Source: Clostridium sp. Cult3 (GTDB lineage Bacteria > Bacillota > Clostridia > Tissierellales > Tepidimicrobiaceae). From it: a stretch of 64,000 nt of DNA. Numbering within the stretch: the stretch's first letter is position 1; each line of letters begins with the position of its first letter. Location: NCBI RefSeq assembly GCF_021655115.1, contig NZ_PPXY01000019.1:62001-126000 (forward strand), given 5' to 3'. Below, piece by piece: positions 55,328-64,000 of the stretch. Position numbers and translations under genes: made by a program. The notes below the pieces were generated by a model that saw only the letters and a program-made list of their open reading frames with translations, searched no databases and had not been told where the DNA came from.

Positions 55328-58300
55328 AATCTACAGATTTTAACGACTCAACCATATCTATTTTCTTCAATTTAAAATACATTACAAAATCAACCAATAC
55401 TGCAAACACCAAGGTTAATACAGCTGAATATAGGAAGGATACACCTCTTATTTCCCTTCCAAACATTATGAATTCTATCTCCGTAGTAATTATGATAAAC
55501 TTGTGCAAAAATACTCCCAGTGCCAATCCCAAAAGGGTCCCTATTATGGTCAATATCATATTTTCCCTATCTACATATCTAGAAACTTCCTCATCATAAA
55601 AACCTAAAACCTTAATTGTGGCAATCTCCCTAATTCTTTCTGAGATATTTATATTGGTCAAATTATATAATACTACAAAGGCTAAAGCTCCAGCAGAGAA
55701 TATCAAAACCATGATTACCTTATCTAAACTATCTAATGTATCATTAAAATCCTTGCTAATTCCAGTAATAAATTCTATGGAGCTTATATCATCATTTTTC
55801 AACAGATACCTGGACAATTTATCTTCAAATTCCTTATCTACTTCAAGAGTTCTAGCTAAAATCCTTTTATATTCTATATCTTCCCCAAACACTTCTTCAT
55901 ACAGATTAGATGATATATAGACATAGTGATTAGTATAGTTTTCTGTAATGCCTGTGATCTTAACTGTTCTCTTTATATCACTTTCATCTTTTATATATAT
56001 TTCATCACCAATTTCTGCATCTAATAGCTCAGACATTTTCTCCGTAAGTATTACCCCATCGTCTTCTATAGACAAGCTTTCTCCAGTTTTCCTATCTCGA
56101 AGTATAATAAAATCTTTAAGCCTTTTAATATCTTCTGGTACTATAATATTAGCAGACTCTTCAATATTTCCTTTTCCTATATCCATTAACTGTTCTTTTA
56201 TTAATATATGATCTTCTATTCTTGAGTCTTGTTTGAGTGTATTAATGGATTTAGTGCTTTCTCCTGCTCCAAGACTGTCTTTTAAATCTATAATCATCTC
56301 ATATTTGTATATCTCATCAAATTGTTTACTAGCAATGGCTGTGATAGAATCCTTTAGACCAAATCCTGCTACCAATAGTGCGGTACAGCCAGCTATACCG
56401 AGTATAGTCATAAAAAGCCTTCTCTTATATCTAAACAAATTTCTTGCAGTTACCTTTTGGGAAAATTTAAGTTTTGACCAGATAAAATCTATTCTTTCCA
56501 ATAAAATTCTCTTCCCAGGCTTTGGGGCCTTAGGCCTCAATAAATTGGCCGGGGTATCCCTTAGCTCTCCATAGGAAGCTATTAAAGCTGCCAAGGTTGT
56601 AGTAATAACTGCCACTAAAGTAGATAATATAGCATAATGTGAATTATACTCTATAATAATATCTGGCATAATATACATAATCCTATAAGCATTAAATATA
56701 GTAGTAGGTAAAGCCCAAAATCCTATGGCTAATCCCACTATACTACCAGCAATACTTGCTATAGCTGCATATATTATATATTTGGAAGCTATGGCTATAT
56801 TTTTATATCCTAAACCTTTTAAACTACCTATATAAACCCTTTCCTCATCTACCATACGAGTCATAGTAGTTAAAGATACTAAAATAGCTATCAGGAAAAA
56901 AAATACTGGAAACACCTTAGCCACTGCATCTATCCTATCAGCAGCCATCTCATATTCAATAAAGTCCTTAGTTTGGTTTCGCTTTATAATATACCATTTA
57001 GGTTTTTCTAGCTTACTTAACTCCTCTTCCCCATCAGCTATTTCCTTTTTAGCCTTAAGAATTTCTTCATCAGATTCTTTTTTGGATTTTAGATATTCTT
57101 CATAGCCTTCATCATACTCTTTTCTTCCATCTTCCAATTCCCTGCGGGCTTTTTTAAACTCCTTCAAAGCTGATTTTTTAGAATTTTCCAGCTTGACTCT
57201 TTCACTTTGTAATCTAATCTTCCCTTCATCTATAGCTTTTTTAGCATTTTTTAGTTCCTGTTCTCCTGCTTGTAATTTGTCTTTGTTTTTTTGTAATTCT
57301 ATTTTAGAGAGGGAAATTTCTCTCTTTCCATTTTCTATTTCCTCTTCTCCTGCTTTAATCATAGCCAATGTTTTAGCCTTTTCTTCTTCATCAGTAATAT
57401 AGTCTAAACCTAGTTTGGCTTGTTCTAATTCTTTTTCTTTTGCTGCTAATTCCTTTTCTCCATTGGCTATTTGTATTTCTGCCTGTTTAAATTTTTCATT
57501 TGCTAATTTTTTAACTTCGTTAAAGTCATTGAGATTTTTATAGTATTCATCTTCACCAGTTTTAAGTTTACTTTCTTCTTCTTTTAATCTTTCTTCTGCC
57601 GATGTAATGGTTTTATTAAATTCTCTTTCCTTATCTTTTAATTCTTTTTCGCCTTTAGATATCTTCTCTTTTGCATCATTTAATTCTTTTTCTGCCTTAG
57701 CTAATTCTTCCTTCTGTTTTTTTTCTCCTTCTTTTAACTCTTTTCTTCCTTTTTCTAATTTTTCATTGACTTCTTCTTTTATTTCTTCATATCTAACCTT
57801 TTTCCTAATATCCCCAACATCCTCTAAATTCTTTTTCATAGGACTTAGTAAATCATCATATTCCTCATCAAAAGTCAAAATATCCCTAGCACCTTTTACC
57901 GTTAGATAAACATCAGTATAAACTGGTAACTTAAACTCTTCTTCTGGAACCATAATATAACTGTGAACCTTACCATTGCCAATGGTACTAGTACCCCTAT
58001 CGAAGGCGATGTAGAGAGGATTTTCTACAAGACCTACTACTTTATATTTATCATTTTCTAGATTTTCCAATATATCTTCATCGGTACCAGAATCCAGCTT
58101 AATAGTAGAACCTAAAGGGATAGATTCCATACCTAAACTACCTCTTTCAGCCAGACATTCTCCAGATTTCTCTGGAAATCTTCCCTCTACTAACTTTGCT
58201 CTATTTATATAATCTTCATCTTTACTTTTAGCTTTATCCATAGATACGGAAATTAACTTTATCACCTTTTCATTATCTCCATCTTGAAATATTGCATCCA

Positions 58301-58571
58301 TGGAATAGCTTGGGGCTATCCCTTCAATTCCTTCTAGTTTGGTAATTTCTTCTATATCCTTTTCATTAAATCCTAAAGTGGAAATTAACCAAAAATCCAT
58401 CAATCTATAATCATCAAAGTATTTATCTGCAGTAATCTTCATGTCTGGTGCTGTAGCCTTAACTCCAGCAAAAAAACCAGTTCCTAATGCTACAATGGCA
58501 AATATAGCTAAGAAACGTCCTAGGGAATTTTTTATTTCCCTAAAGGTATCCTTTATTAGAGAGATTTTCAT
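55326..58571 (-). CDS. FtsX-like ABC permease with long periplasm-type coiled coil
   Basis: Membrane protein of 1081 residues. TM1 (about 17-38) is followed by a MacB-type extracytoplasmic domain, a Glu/Lys-rich coiled coil of about 250 residues (roughly 265-515), then three helices (about 540-680), a fused second half beginning near 705 with its own TM, another extracytoplasmic domain, and three final helices (about 945-1075). It follows its ATPase by one base. Such ATPase/permease pairs work as mechanotransducers or lipid/peptide exporters rather than classical importers; the cargo is unknown. Confidence 0.88.
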   Translation of the reverse strand: MKISLIKDTFREIKNSLGRFLAIFAIVALGTGFFAGVKATAPDMKITADKYFDDYRLMDFWLISTLGFNEKDIEEITKLEGIEGIAPSYSMDAIFQDGDNEKVIKLISVSMDKAKSKDEDYINRAKLVEGRFPEKSGECLAERGSLGMESIPLGSTIKLDSGTDEDILENLENDKYKVVGLVENPLYIAFDRGTSTIGNGKVHSYIMVPEEEFKLPVYTDVYLTVKGARDILTFDEEYDDLLSPMKKNLEDVGDIRKKVRYEEIKEEVNEKLEKGRKELKEGEKKQKEELAKAEKELNDAKEKISKGEKELKDKEREFNKTITSAEERLKEEESKLKTGEDEYYKNLNDFNEVKKLANEKFKQAEIQIANGEKELAAKEKELEQAKLGLDYITDEEEKAKTLAMIKAGEEEIENGKREISLSKIELQKNKDKLQAGEQELKNAKKAIDEGKIRLQSERVKLENSKKSALKEFKKARRELEDGRKEYDEGYEEYLKSKKESDEEILKAKKEIADGEEELSKLEKPKWYIIKRNQTKDFIEYEMAADRIDAVAKVFPVFFFLIAILVSLTTMTRMVDEERVYIGSLKGLGYKNIAIASKYIIYAAIASIAGSIVGLAIGFWALPTTIFNAYRIMYIMPDIIIEYNSHYAILSTLVAVITTTLAALIASYGELRDTPANLLRPKAPKPGKRILLERIDFIWSKLKFSQKVTARNLFRYKRRLFMTILGIAGCTALLVAGFGLKDSITAIASKQFDEIYKYEMIIDLKDSLGAGESTKSINTLKQDSRIEDHILIKEQLMDIGKGNIEESANIIVPEDIKRLKDFIILRDRKTGESLSIEDDGVILTEKMSELLDAEIGDEIYIKDESDIKRTVKITGITENYTNHYVYISSNLYEEVFGEDIEYKRILARTLEVDKEFEDKLSRYLLKNDDISSIEFITGISKDFNDTLDSLDKVIMVLIFSAGALAFVVLYNLTNINISERIREIATIKVLGFYDEEVSRYVDRENMILTIIGTLLGLALGVFLHKFIIITTEIEFIMFGREIRGVSFLYSAVLTLVFAVLVDFVMYFKLKKIDMVESLKSVD

Positions 58572-58572
58572 A

Positions 58573-59280
58573 TTACCATTCTATCCTTTCTACTGGTAAT
58601 GGATTTAGGTTTATTAGCTCTTCCTCTACCTGCCCATTCTTAATTTTTATCACCTTGTCTGCCATAGGCGCAATAGCTTGATTATGAGTAACTACTACCA
58701 CTGTCATATTATGTTCACGGCTTGTATCTTGCAATAATTTCAGTATAGCCTTCCCAGTATTATAATCTAATGCTCCTGTAGGTTCATCACACAGTAATAG
58801 TTTTGGATTTTTAGCTAAGGCCCTAGCTATAGCTACTCTTTGTTGTTCCCCTCCAGATAATTGGCTAGGAAAATTATCTCTTCTATCCCTGAGGCCTACC
58901 TGTTCTAAGACCACCTCTGGTTCAAAAGGATCTTTGCAAATCTCAGTAGCTAATTCTATATTTTCAATTGCAGTTAAGTTTTGAACTAGATTATAAAATT
59001 GAAATACAAATCCTATATCATTCCTTCTATAAGTAGTTAATTCCCTAGAAGAATACCCGCTTATATCGTTTGCATCAACTATTAATTCCCCATGAGTTGG
59101 AGTGTCCATCCCTCCTAGAATATTTAATATAGTGCTTTTACCTGCTCCACTCGGCCCTGCCACTACTACAAATTCACCTTTACCTATGGAGAAAGATATA
59201 TTATCCAAGGCTTTTATCTCCACTTCCCCCATTCGGTATATCTTTTCCACATCATTTACCTCAATATATTCTTGTGTCAT
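58573..59280 (-). CDS. ABC transporter ATP-binding protein (LolD/MacB type)
   Basis: ATPase of 235 residues serving the FtsX-type permease. Walker [10 protein letters not shown] (about 39-47), LolD-type FVFQFYNL, signature [12 protein letters not shown], Walker [13 protein letters not shown] and the switch His in VVTHN. ATG at 59280 is eight bases behind GAGGAA; an in-frame ATG five codons earlier has no ribosome site. Confidence 0.93.
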   Translation of the reverse strand: MTQEYIEVNDVEKIYRMGEVEIKALDNISFSIGKGEFVVVAGPSGAGKSTILNILGGMDTPTHGELIVDANDISGYSSRELTTYRRNDIGFVFQFYNLVQNLTAIENIELATEICKDPFEPEVVLEQVGLRDRRDNFPSQLSGGEQQRVAIARALAKNPKLLLCDEPTGALDYNTGKAILKLLQDTSREHNMTVVVVTHNQAIAPMADKVIKIKNGQVEEELINLNPLPVERIEW

Positions 59281-59433
59281 AATATACTTCCTCATCCTTC
59301 CACACTAAATTTATAATCTTATACTCTCCTTTTTATTATCTATTAGAACATGCTGTTTGTTATATATTGTTATAGTTTTTTCCTCCTTATGCCTTATTTC
59401 TCATAAAATTTTTTCTTTGATTATCAGAAATAA

Positions 59434-59478
59434 GAATATACTTAAACAACCGTTTTAAACTTCTGTTTAAGTATATTC
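59434..59478. repeat. 15-pair inverted repeat upstream of the FtsX-type ABC operon
   Basis: Arms gaatatacttaaaca (59434-59448) and its exact complement (59464-59478), with a 15-base centre containing another GTTTTAAAC. It lies between the tetR stop and the ABC ATPase gene. No U-tract follows, so an operator for the neighbouring TetR protein is at least as likely as a terminator. Confidence 0.55.
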
Positions 59479-59510
59479 TATTCCTTTTATAATATAAAAT
59501 CAACATATAT

Positions 59511-60116
59511 TTATTTTTTCACTATAGTATCCACTAAATTTTCTATATATCTTTTCCTCTCACCTTCATTATTTAAATCCATAAACACCTTATTGGTATC
59601 CTTAATATTCGGTATCATCTGAAAAACAATAGGTCCAATTACTCCAGAAAATAACTGCATATATTTAAAATTTAAAATTTCTTTATCGTCTATATTTGTA
59701 ATGGAATATATTGTTCTTTGAATATTATCTTTAGATTCTTTACTTCCTAAAAATTTATTTATAATCTCTGGATTATAGCTTTCATCTTGTAAAACTAAGC
59801 TGGTAACTAACATTATCAAAGCAGGATAATCTAATACAAACTTCATCAACGCCTCTGCCCAATCTATCAACTTTTCTCTAGGCTCTTTCACCTCATCAAT
59901 TATTATTTCATTTTGTATATCATATAATAATCTAGAATAATGCTTCTCCACTTCCTTCAATAAATTATCTTTTGATCCAAAATGATAATTTATTGAGGCC
60001 ACATTTACTCTAGCTTTTTCACAAATTTCCCTTACGGTTATATCCCCTTTTCTTCCATATAATTCAATAGTAGCCGATAATATTTTTTCTTTGGTATTTA
60101 AATTTTTATCATCCAT
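59511..60116 (-). CDS. TetR-family transcriptional regulator
   Basis: Repressor of 201 residues. The N-terminal HTH (KEKILSATIELYGRKG...TVREICEKARVNVASINYHFGSKDNLL, about 8-55) is typical TetR; the C-terminal ligand domain (about 75-200) is all-helical and unassigned. ATG at 60116 is six bases behind AGAGGTG; an in-frame GTG three codons upstream overlaps that site. It precedes the ABC ATPase and FtsX-type permease genes on the same strand, which it probably controls, as TetR proteins do with such efflux-type systems. Confidence 0.9.
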   Translation of the reverse strand: MDDKNLNTKEKILSATIELYGRKGDITVREICEKARVNVASINYHFGSKDNLLKEVEKHYSRLLYDIQNEIIIDEVKEPREKLIDWAEALMKFVLDYPALIMLVTSLVLQDESYNPEIINKFLGSKESKDNIQRTIYSITNIDDKEILNFKYMQLFSGVIGPIVFQMIPNIKDTNKVFMDLNNEGERKRYIENLVDTIVKK

Positions 60117-60148
60117 CTTAATCACCTCTGTTGTTAATATTATATCAT

Positions 60149-60173
60149 AGCGTTAATCATAATTCATAACGCT
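60149..60173 (-). promoter_or_regulatory. palindrome overlapping the tetR promoter
   Basis: AGCGTTA-N11-TAACGCT lies directly upstream of and next to a leftward -10 TATAAT (about 60139-60144), 33 bases from the tetR start. It is a candidate autoregulatory operator. Confidence 0.45.
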
Positions 60174-60175
60174 TG

Positions 60176-60202
60176 AAATCACTGTGTTGTAAACAGTGAT
60201 TT
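60176..60202. repeat. 10-pair hairpin upstream of the IS
   Basis: Arms aaatcactgt and acagtgattt with a seven-base loop, between the tetR promoter and the transposase gene. It may be a terminator shielding tetR or lie at the edge of the element; I cannot place the IS end here with certainty. Confidence 0.45.
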
Positions 60203-60305
60203 TCCCCTATCACTCAAAATATTTCTATTTTCAAAAAGGATTTTCGCCCCACTATGTCGAATAATATAAGTACCACCAAATATTATATTAAGGAGGCGAA
60301 AGCCC

Positions 60306-61583
60306 TTGTATGAACGTCAATTAATCTTTAATAACATTGATTTGTTTGCCTCTAATAGCAAGACAAAGTTTTATGAAAAAATCTTTGATACCATTGATTT
60401 ATCCAGCTTTTCAAAGTATATGCCATCAAAACTTGGACCTAAAGGCTACAATCGGCATGCTCTTTTTAGATCCTTTATTGTTATGAGAGCTGAGAAGTTA
60501 TGTGAGGTTACTGAGTTGTGTAATTTCCTTGATACAAATCCATATATTGCATACCTTTGCGGATTTGAACCTTTTAAACCTCTACCATCTTACTCTGTAT
60601 TTCAACGATTTATTAAGAATTTAAATAATGAATCTTTAAAAGAAATTATGAAATCTCAAGTGTTAGAACTTACAGAACTTGGATTTATTGATAATTCTTT
60701 TGTATCATGTGATGCCACCCCTGTATTTGCTAATACCAAACAAAATAATCCTAAGTCTTTTGCATCTAATAAATTTAGTAAGAAAAATCATCCCAAATCA
60801 GATTCAGACTGTAAATTAGGTGTTCATACTGCATCTAATTCTCATAACGAAAAGAAGTATGAATTCTACTGGGGTTACAAGAATGTTGTTTTAACTGACG
60901 CTATTTCTGGACTTCCTATTGCAGAAATTACAACAACTGCCGAAGTTTCTGAATCCTCTATGATTATTGATTTTCTAAAAGATACTAATCAATGGTTTTC
61001 TCTTAAAGAAACTTATTTTATTGGTGACAAAGCCTATGACACTAAAGATATTCATAATTTTATTCGTTATGGCCTTGATGGCCATGCCTTTATTCCACTC
61101 AATCCTCGTAATTCTAAGGAAAAGAAGATGTTAAATGATTCTAACGTCATCTGTGAAGCAGGGCTAGCCATGCACAAGGATGGTAAACAGTATTTCGATT
61201 CTTATATTAAGCAAAAATTTTGTTGCCCTTTTAGAACTAAGAAAGATGATTCTTTATGTCCTTGTAAACATCCTAAATATTTTAATGGTAAGAAAAATAG
61301 AGGATGCACCAGCTACATTACAATAGGTACTGATTATCGAGCTTCTATAAACCGAGAATCTATATTCTTTAAAAAAATTTATGCTTTAAGAACAGAGTCA
61401 GAAAGATATAATTCAAGATGGAAAAATCTTAATCTTGAAAAACCTACAGTACGCAATATTAATTCTATTACTAATTTAAATACTTTAGGTCACATAACAT
61501 TATTATCTCTGGCTCTTGCGGCTATTGCTGATAATCAAAAGGATAAAATTAGATCTCTATCTAAGTTTAAAAAAGCTTCATAA
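60306..61583 (+). mobile_element. insertion sequence (IS1182-like), minimum extent
   Basis: Only the transposase gene is given as the minimum span. I could not resolve terminal inverted repeats or a target duplication; the true ends probably lie within about 60203-60305 on the left and 61584-61700 on the right. It sits between tetR and the queL riboswitch, both of which look intact. Confidence 0.7.
60306..61583 (+). CDS. IS1182/IS5-superfamily DDE transposase
   Basis: Transposase of 425 residues with an N-terminal DUF772-like domain (about 40-115) and a DDE domain: Asp in FVSCDATPVFANT, Asp in FIGDKAYDT and Glu in RTESERYNSRW, so the catalytic triad seems complete. A Cys-rich stretch (CCPFRTKKDDSLCPCKH) before the final part is common in this group. 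Start is TTG at 60306, nine bases behind AGGAGG; the nearby ATG is in another frame. No frameshift is visible, so the element may still be active. Confidence 0.88.
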   Translation: MYERQLIFNNIDLFASNSKTKFYEKIFDTIDLSSFSKYMPSKLGPKGYNRHALFRSFIVMRAEKLCEVTELCNFLDTNPYIAYLCGFEPFKPLPSYSVFQRFIKNLNNESLKEIMKSQVLELTELGFIDNSFVSCDATPVFANTKQNNPKSFASNKFSKKNHPKSDSDCKLGVHTASNSHNEKKYEFYWGYKNVVLTDAISGLPIAEITTTAEVSESSMIIDFLKDTNQWFSLKETYFIGDKAYDTKDIHNFIRYGLDGHAFIPLNPRNSKEKKMLNDSNVICEAGLAMHKDGKQYFDSYIKQKFCCPFRTKKDDSLCPCKHPKYFNGKKNRGCTSYITIGTDYRASINRESIFFKKIYALRTESERYNSRWKNLNLEKPTVRNINSITNLNTLGHITLLSLALAAIADNQKDKIRSLSKFKKAS

Positions 61584-61895
61584 GTTAATATGCATTTTTT
61601 TAAAAATTTAAGATTGGGATTCTTAACCCTTAGCTTTACTATGCCCTTTTTTCTTCATTTACCTTGTTAAATTCTCAATTTCCAAGATGTAAACAATTTC
61701 TTTCTATCTTTTCTAGATGAGTATATATTTGATGCTTAGTTTTATGGTTTTTATATTTAAATTTTATTAATTATGCTCATCTCTAAATATTATATCATTG
61801 AAAATGAAAATATTTCTATATAAAGTTAATGGATAGTATCTCCTTGTATTTTTACTTTACATATGATAAATTATAATAGCCTTTTAATATATACT
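61584..61895. other. intergenic region between the IS and the preQ1 riboswitch
   Basis: About 310 very AT-rich bases without a gene. An imperfect 11-base inverted repeat (agatgagtata at 61715-61725 with 61772-61782) encloses 46 bases. A -10 TATAAT at 61872-61877 without a clear -35 probably starts the riboswitch transcript. Part of this stretch may belong to the IS. Confidence 0.4.
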
Positions 61896-61934
61896 TTAGT
61901 GTTTCCTTGGTACCCACTGAAAAAAACAAGGGAG
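61896..61934 (+). promoter_or_regulatory. preQ1-I riboswitch controlling queL translation
   Basis: H-type pseudoknot of the preQ1 class I type. P1 pairs UUAGUG (61896-61901) with CACUGA (61915-61920). P2 pairs CCUUG (61905-61909) with CAAGG (61927-61931) across an A-rich tail of seven A residues. The UACC loop before the P1 3' strand carries the C expected to pair with the ligand. The P2 3' strand overlaps the Shine-Dalgarno AAGGGAG (61928-61934), so ligand binding should block translation of the radical SAM gene at 61943. Confidence 0.88.
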
Positions 61935-61942
61935 TGATGTTA

Positions 61943-62653
61943 ATGATAAGATACAATAGGATTTTGAGAAAAAACCCACGAGAAATTGTACTTTTAAAAT
62001 CACGTCCCTGTCAATGGGGACGTTGTTTGTTTTGCGATTATATTAAAGATAACTGGGACGATGACAATCATATTAATCAATTTAATAAGGATATTTTAAA
62101 TAATGTAACTGGAGAGTTTAAACAATTGGAGGTTATTAATTCTGCATCTGTATTTCAATTACCAAAGGAGACCCTTGATGATATAAGGGATATTGTCTAT
62201 TCAAAGGGCATAGAAAGACTATATTTTGAAAGCCATTATAATTACAGACATAGGCTCAGTGAAATAGTAGATTATTTTAAGGGCATAGATATCGTATTTA
62301 AATGTGGAATTGAAACCTTTAATAACAACTTCAGAAACAATTGTTTAAACAAAGGAGTGTACTTTACTGACTATAGGGATGTGGCTAAATACTTCAAATC
62401 AATATGTTTATTGGTGGGAATCAAGGGGCAAACTAAGGAAATGATCTCAAAGGATATGGATATTCTGCAAGAGCATTTTGACTATGGATGTATCAATATC
62501 TATGTAGAAAATTCTACTCCTGTAAAAAGAGATGAGGAATTGATCCATTGGTTTAAAGAAAATTACTCTTATTTAGAGGAATATGATAATATTGAAATAC
62601 TATGGAATAATACGGATTTTGGAGTAGGAGGAGATGCAGATGAACACAAATAG
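61943..62653 (+). CDS. queL: radical SAM protein, probable queuine lyase QueL
   Basis: A 236-residue small radical SAM enzyme with the motif C-x4-C-x2-C (Cys23, Cys28, Cys31 in RPCQWGRCLFCDY), differing from the canonical C-x3-C-x2-C. The barrel continues through GIERLYFESHY and VFKCGIETF. QueL of Clostridioides difficile frees the 7-deazaguanine base from queuine for salvage. The call rests on the preQ1 riboswitch just upstream and the QueT gene downstream; the family itself is otherwise poorly annotated. ATG at 61943 is eight bases behind AAGGGAG; starts further upstream would translate the riboswitch. Overlaps queT by 14 bases. Confidence 0.75.
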   Translation: MIRYNRILRKNPREIVLLKSRPCQWGRCLFCDYIKDNWDDDNHINQFNKDILNNVTGEFKQLEVINSASVFQLPKETLDDIRDIVYSKGIERLYFESHYNYRHRLSEIVDYFKGIDIVFKCGIETFNNNFRNNCLNKGVYFTDYRDVAKYFKSICLLVGIKGQTKEMISKDMDILQEHFDYGCINIYVENSTPVKRDEELIHWFKENYSYLEEYDNIEILWNNTDFGVGGDADEHK

Positions 62654-63116
62654 ACTTGTAAAGGCGGGAATTATTGCAGCTTTATATGTGGTATTGACCT
62701 ATGCCTTGCCTTCGTTAGCCTATGGTCCATTACAATTTAGATTCTCTGAAATATTGACACTGCTAGCTTATATAGATCCTTTTTATGTATTACCTCTTAC
62801 TTTAGGTAATGCCTTGGCTAATATAGGTAGTCCTTTTGGAATAATTGATGTTGTATACGGTACTTTTTTAAGTTTCCTAGCATTGTATTCCATGAGTAAG
62901 ACTAAAAACATATATATAGCTAGCCTTTGGCCAGCTGTATTTAATGCTTTCATAGGCTTGGAGATATATTTACTATCAGAAACTCCTGTTAATTTTTTTA
63001 TAGTAGCTGGGCAAATAGCCCTTTCTGAATTTATAATAGTAAGTTTAATAGGTGTACCCATTTTTAAAATTATGGAAAAAAATGATTATATTATGGATAT
63101 TTTAAAAAATAATTAA
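62640..63116 (+). CDS. queT: QueT-type queuosine precursor transporter
   Basis: Membrane protein of 158 residues with five to six helices, including the signature PSLAYGPLQFRFSEILTLLAY near residues 22-42 and GNALANIGSPFGIIDVVYGT. It is the substrate-specific component of an energy-coupling-factor-type or stand-alone importer for queuine or preQ1. ATG at 62640 is eight bases behind AGGAGG; an ATG two codons earlier is too close. The genes overlap, so both are under the upstream preQ1 riboswitch. Confidence 0.9.
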   Translation: MNTNRLVKAGIIAALYVVLTYALPSLAYGPLQFRFSEILTLLAYIDPFYVLPLTLGNALANIGSPFGIIDVVYGTFLSFLALYSMSKTKNIYIASLWPAVFNAFIGLEIYLLSETPVNFFIVAGQIALSEFIIVSLIGVPIFKIMEKNDYIMDILKNN

Positions 63117-63123
63117 TCAAAAG

Positions 63124-63153
63124 AGTATGGTGATTTTAACCATACTTTTTTTA
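63124..63153 (+). terminator. intrinsic terminator
   Basis: Stem agtatggt/accatact with a seven-base loop and a long U run, after queT. Confidence 0.85.
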
Positions 63154-63217
63154 TATAAAAAAAGATACCCTTATAGAATATCTATCTCTTATTGGCAAAT
63201 TTAAAGTTTCGATTTTA

Positions 63218-63748
63218 TTAACTACTAGTTGTGGTGATCTTCCCATCTACTTTACTTAGATTCTTTACCTTTAAGGTAGGGGTATTTATGCCGCATTCCT
63301 CTATAATATCCTCAAGTATCCTAAATTCTTTTCGATTGATTACCACTTCTACTTTGTATCTCTTATTCCCATTGTTGCCACTAACTGAATAATTGTTTAC
63401 CGTATATCCTTCCTCTCTAAGGTTTTCTGCTAATTCAATCATTTTATATTTATGATTTAAAAATACATCTACTTCTAAAATCCCTAAAGCTAATCTATCT
63501 TCTAATTTATTGCCTATGAAAACTCCCATAGATCTTCCCAAGGCATAGGCAATTGTAAACTGTATTCCATCTCCACTAGTTACCTTGCCAACTATTGTTG
63601 CAAAAATTATTGCATCTACAAATACTAAAATATATACTGGATTCATAATTTTCTTAGATATAAACATAGTTTTTAGCGTAGATAAAACATTGGTAAACGC
63701 AGTTATCAAAAATAAACCTGCAAGTGAAACTATTAAATTTTTTGTCAT
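63218..63748 (-). CDS. DUF2179/DUF5698 membrane protein (UPF0316-like)
   Basis: A 176-residue protein with three N-terminal helices (about 5-25, 35-55, 60-85; the DUF5698 type) and a soluble C-terminal DUF2179 domain (about 95-165) with GNNGNKRYKVEVVINRKE. Relatives include Bacillus YebE; function unknown. ATG at 63748 is eight bases behind AGGAGG, so the longer frame starting 12 codons earlier is rejected. Converges on queT. Beyond its start, 63785-64000 holds nothing recognisable. Confidence 0.8.
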   Translation of the reverse strand: MTKNLIVSLAGLFLITAFTNVLSTLKTMFISKKIMNPVYILVFVDAIIFATIVGKVTSGDGIQFTIAYALGRSMGVFIGNKLEDRLALGILEVDVFLNHKYKMIELAENLREEGYTVNNYSVSGNNGNKRYKVEVVINRKEFRILEDIIEECGINTPTLKVKNLSKVDGKITTTSS

Positions 63749-64000
63749 TCTAACACCTCCTCTATAAATTAATTTCAATTTCAATACAAAAATCTAACAT
63801 AAAAATATGTTAGCAAATTATTCTTAATATTAAATATAAAATTTTATTTTTTATTTAATAATTAAAGTTTTGGTGGATTTCTATAAAGCAAGACAAGTAT
63901 GTATCTCTTTGCCATAGATATTATACATGATAGGATAAAATTATGAAAAATATTTGTTTATACTATAATCCATTCCTTAACTAACTTGAATAGTGTATCA

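Noticed and set aside
61907-61942. Longer N-terminus for the radical SAM protein starting at TTG 61907
   Set aside because: This stretch is the preQ1 riboswitch and the ribosome site; the ATG at 61943 has correct spacing.
1-64000. CRISPR arrays, tRNA and rRNA genes
   Set aside because: No regularly spaced direct repeats, no cloverleaf-like or rRNA-like sequence was recognised on reading; a dedicated search was not possible.

Overview
The window is AT-rich, with strong AGGAGG-type ribosome binding sites, many overlapping genes in tight operons and U-tailed hairpin terminators. Together with the gene content (bactofilin beside a LytM peptidase, HutP-family regulator, RecQ with a C-terminal HTH, QueL/QueT, DUF3899, DUF58/MoxR) this points to a low-GC anaerobic Firmicute, probably Clostridia and plausibly Tissierellales. 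No rRNA, tRNA or CRISPR array was recognised. Almost all of the window looks chromosomal and single-copy; one insertion sequence is present near the right end.

Layout. 1-1371: nucleoside salvage (purine nucleoside phosphorylase, the start of a lipoprotein, a 63-aa ORF) behind a promoter with a palindrome. 1387-7411: five-gene oligopeptide ABC importer oppABCDF. 8069-13040: DUF3899 membrane protein, DEAD-box RNA helicase, C_GCAxxG_C_C protein, LytM peptidase plus bactofilin, DUF4438 protein. 13089-20757: a complete Wadjet-type (MksBEF/JetABCD) plasmid-defence operon in the order D-A-B-C. 20896-24141: a TrpXYZ-like ABC importer with a UAG-rich mRNA leader, directly downstream of a HutP-family RNA-binding regulator gene. 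24241-29369: NarL-type two-component system and the ABC-2 exporter it probably controls. 29609-32097: ddl-murF cell-wall pair. 32132-35970: RecQ and a phospholipase-D-fold protein. 36273-43427: TldD/TldE, a lipoprotein metallophosphoesterase and an M16C peptidase. 43522-53094: M20 amidohydrolase, MoxR-DUF58-membrane protein operon, exonuclease III, TrkAH potassium uptake, HtrA. 53280-60116: OmpR-type two-component system divergent from htrA, then a TetR-linked FtsX-type ABC system. 60306-61583: IS transposase. 61896-63116: preQ1-I riboswitch controlling a QueL-like radical SAM enzyme and a QueT transporter (queuine salvage). 63218-63748: DUF2179 membrane protein.

The signals I consider most worth following are the HutP gene next to a leader with nine UAG triplets, the translational preQ1 riboswitch whose 3' pseudoknot strand is the queL Shine-Dalgarno, the complete Wadjet operon with an unusual Walker B in JetC, two CTTAAG-centred palindromes 22 bp apart in front of the ABC-2 exporter, and two perfect DnaA boxes in the 3' gap of htrA. 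Several start codons were moved inward from the longest open frame because a good Shine-Dalgarno sits at proper distance from an internal ATG or GTG; these are noted per gene.
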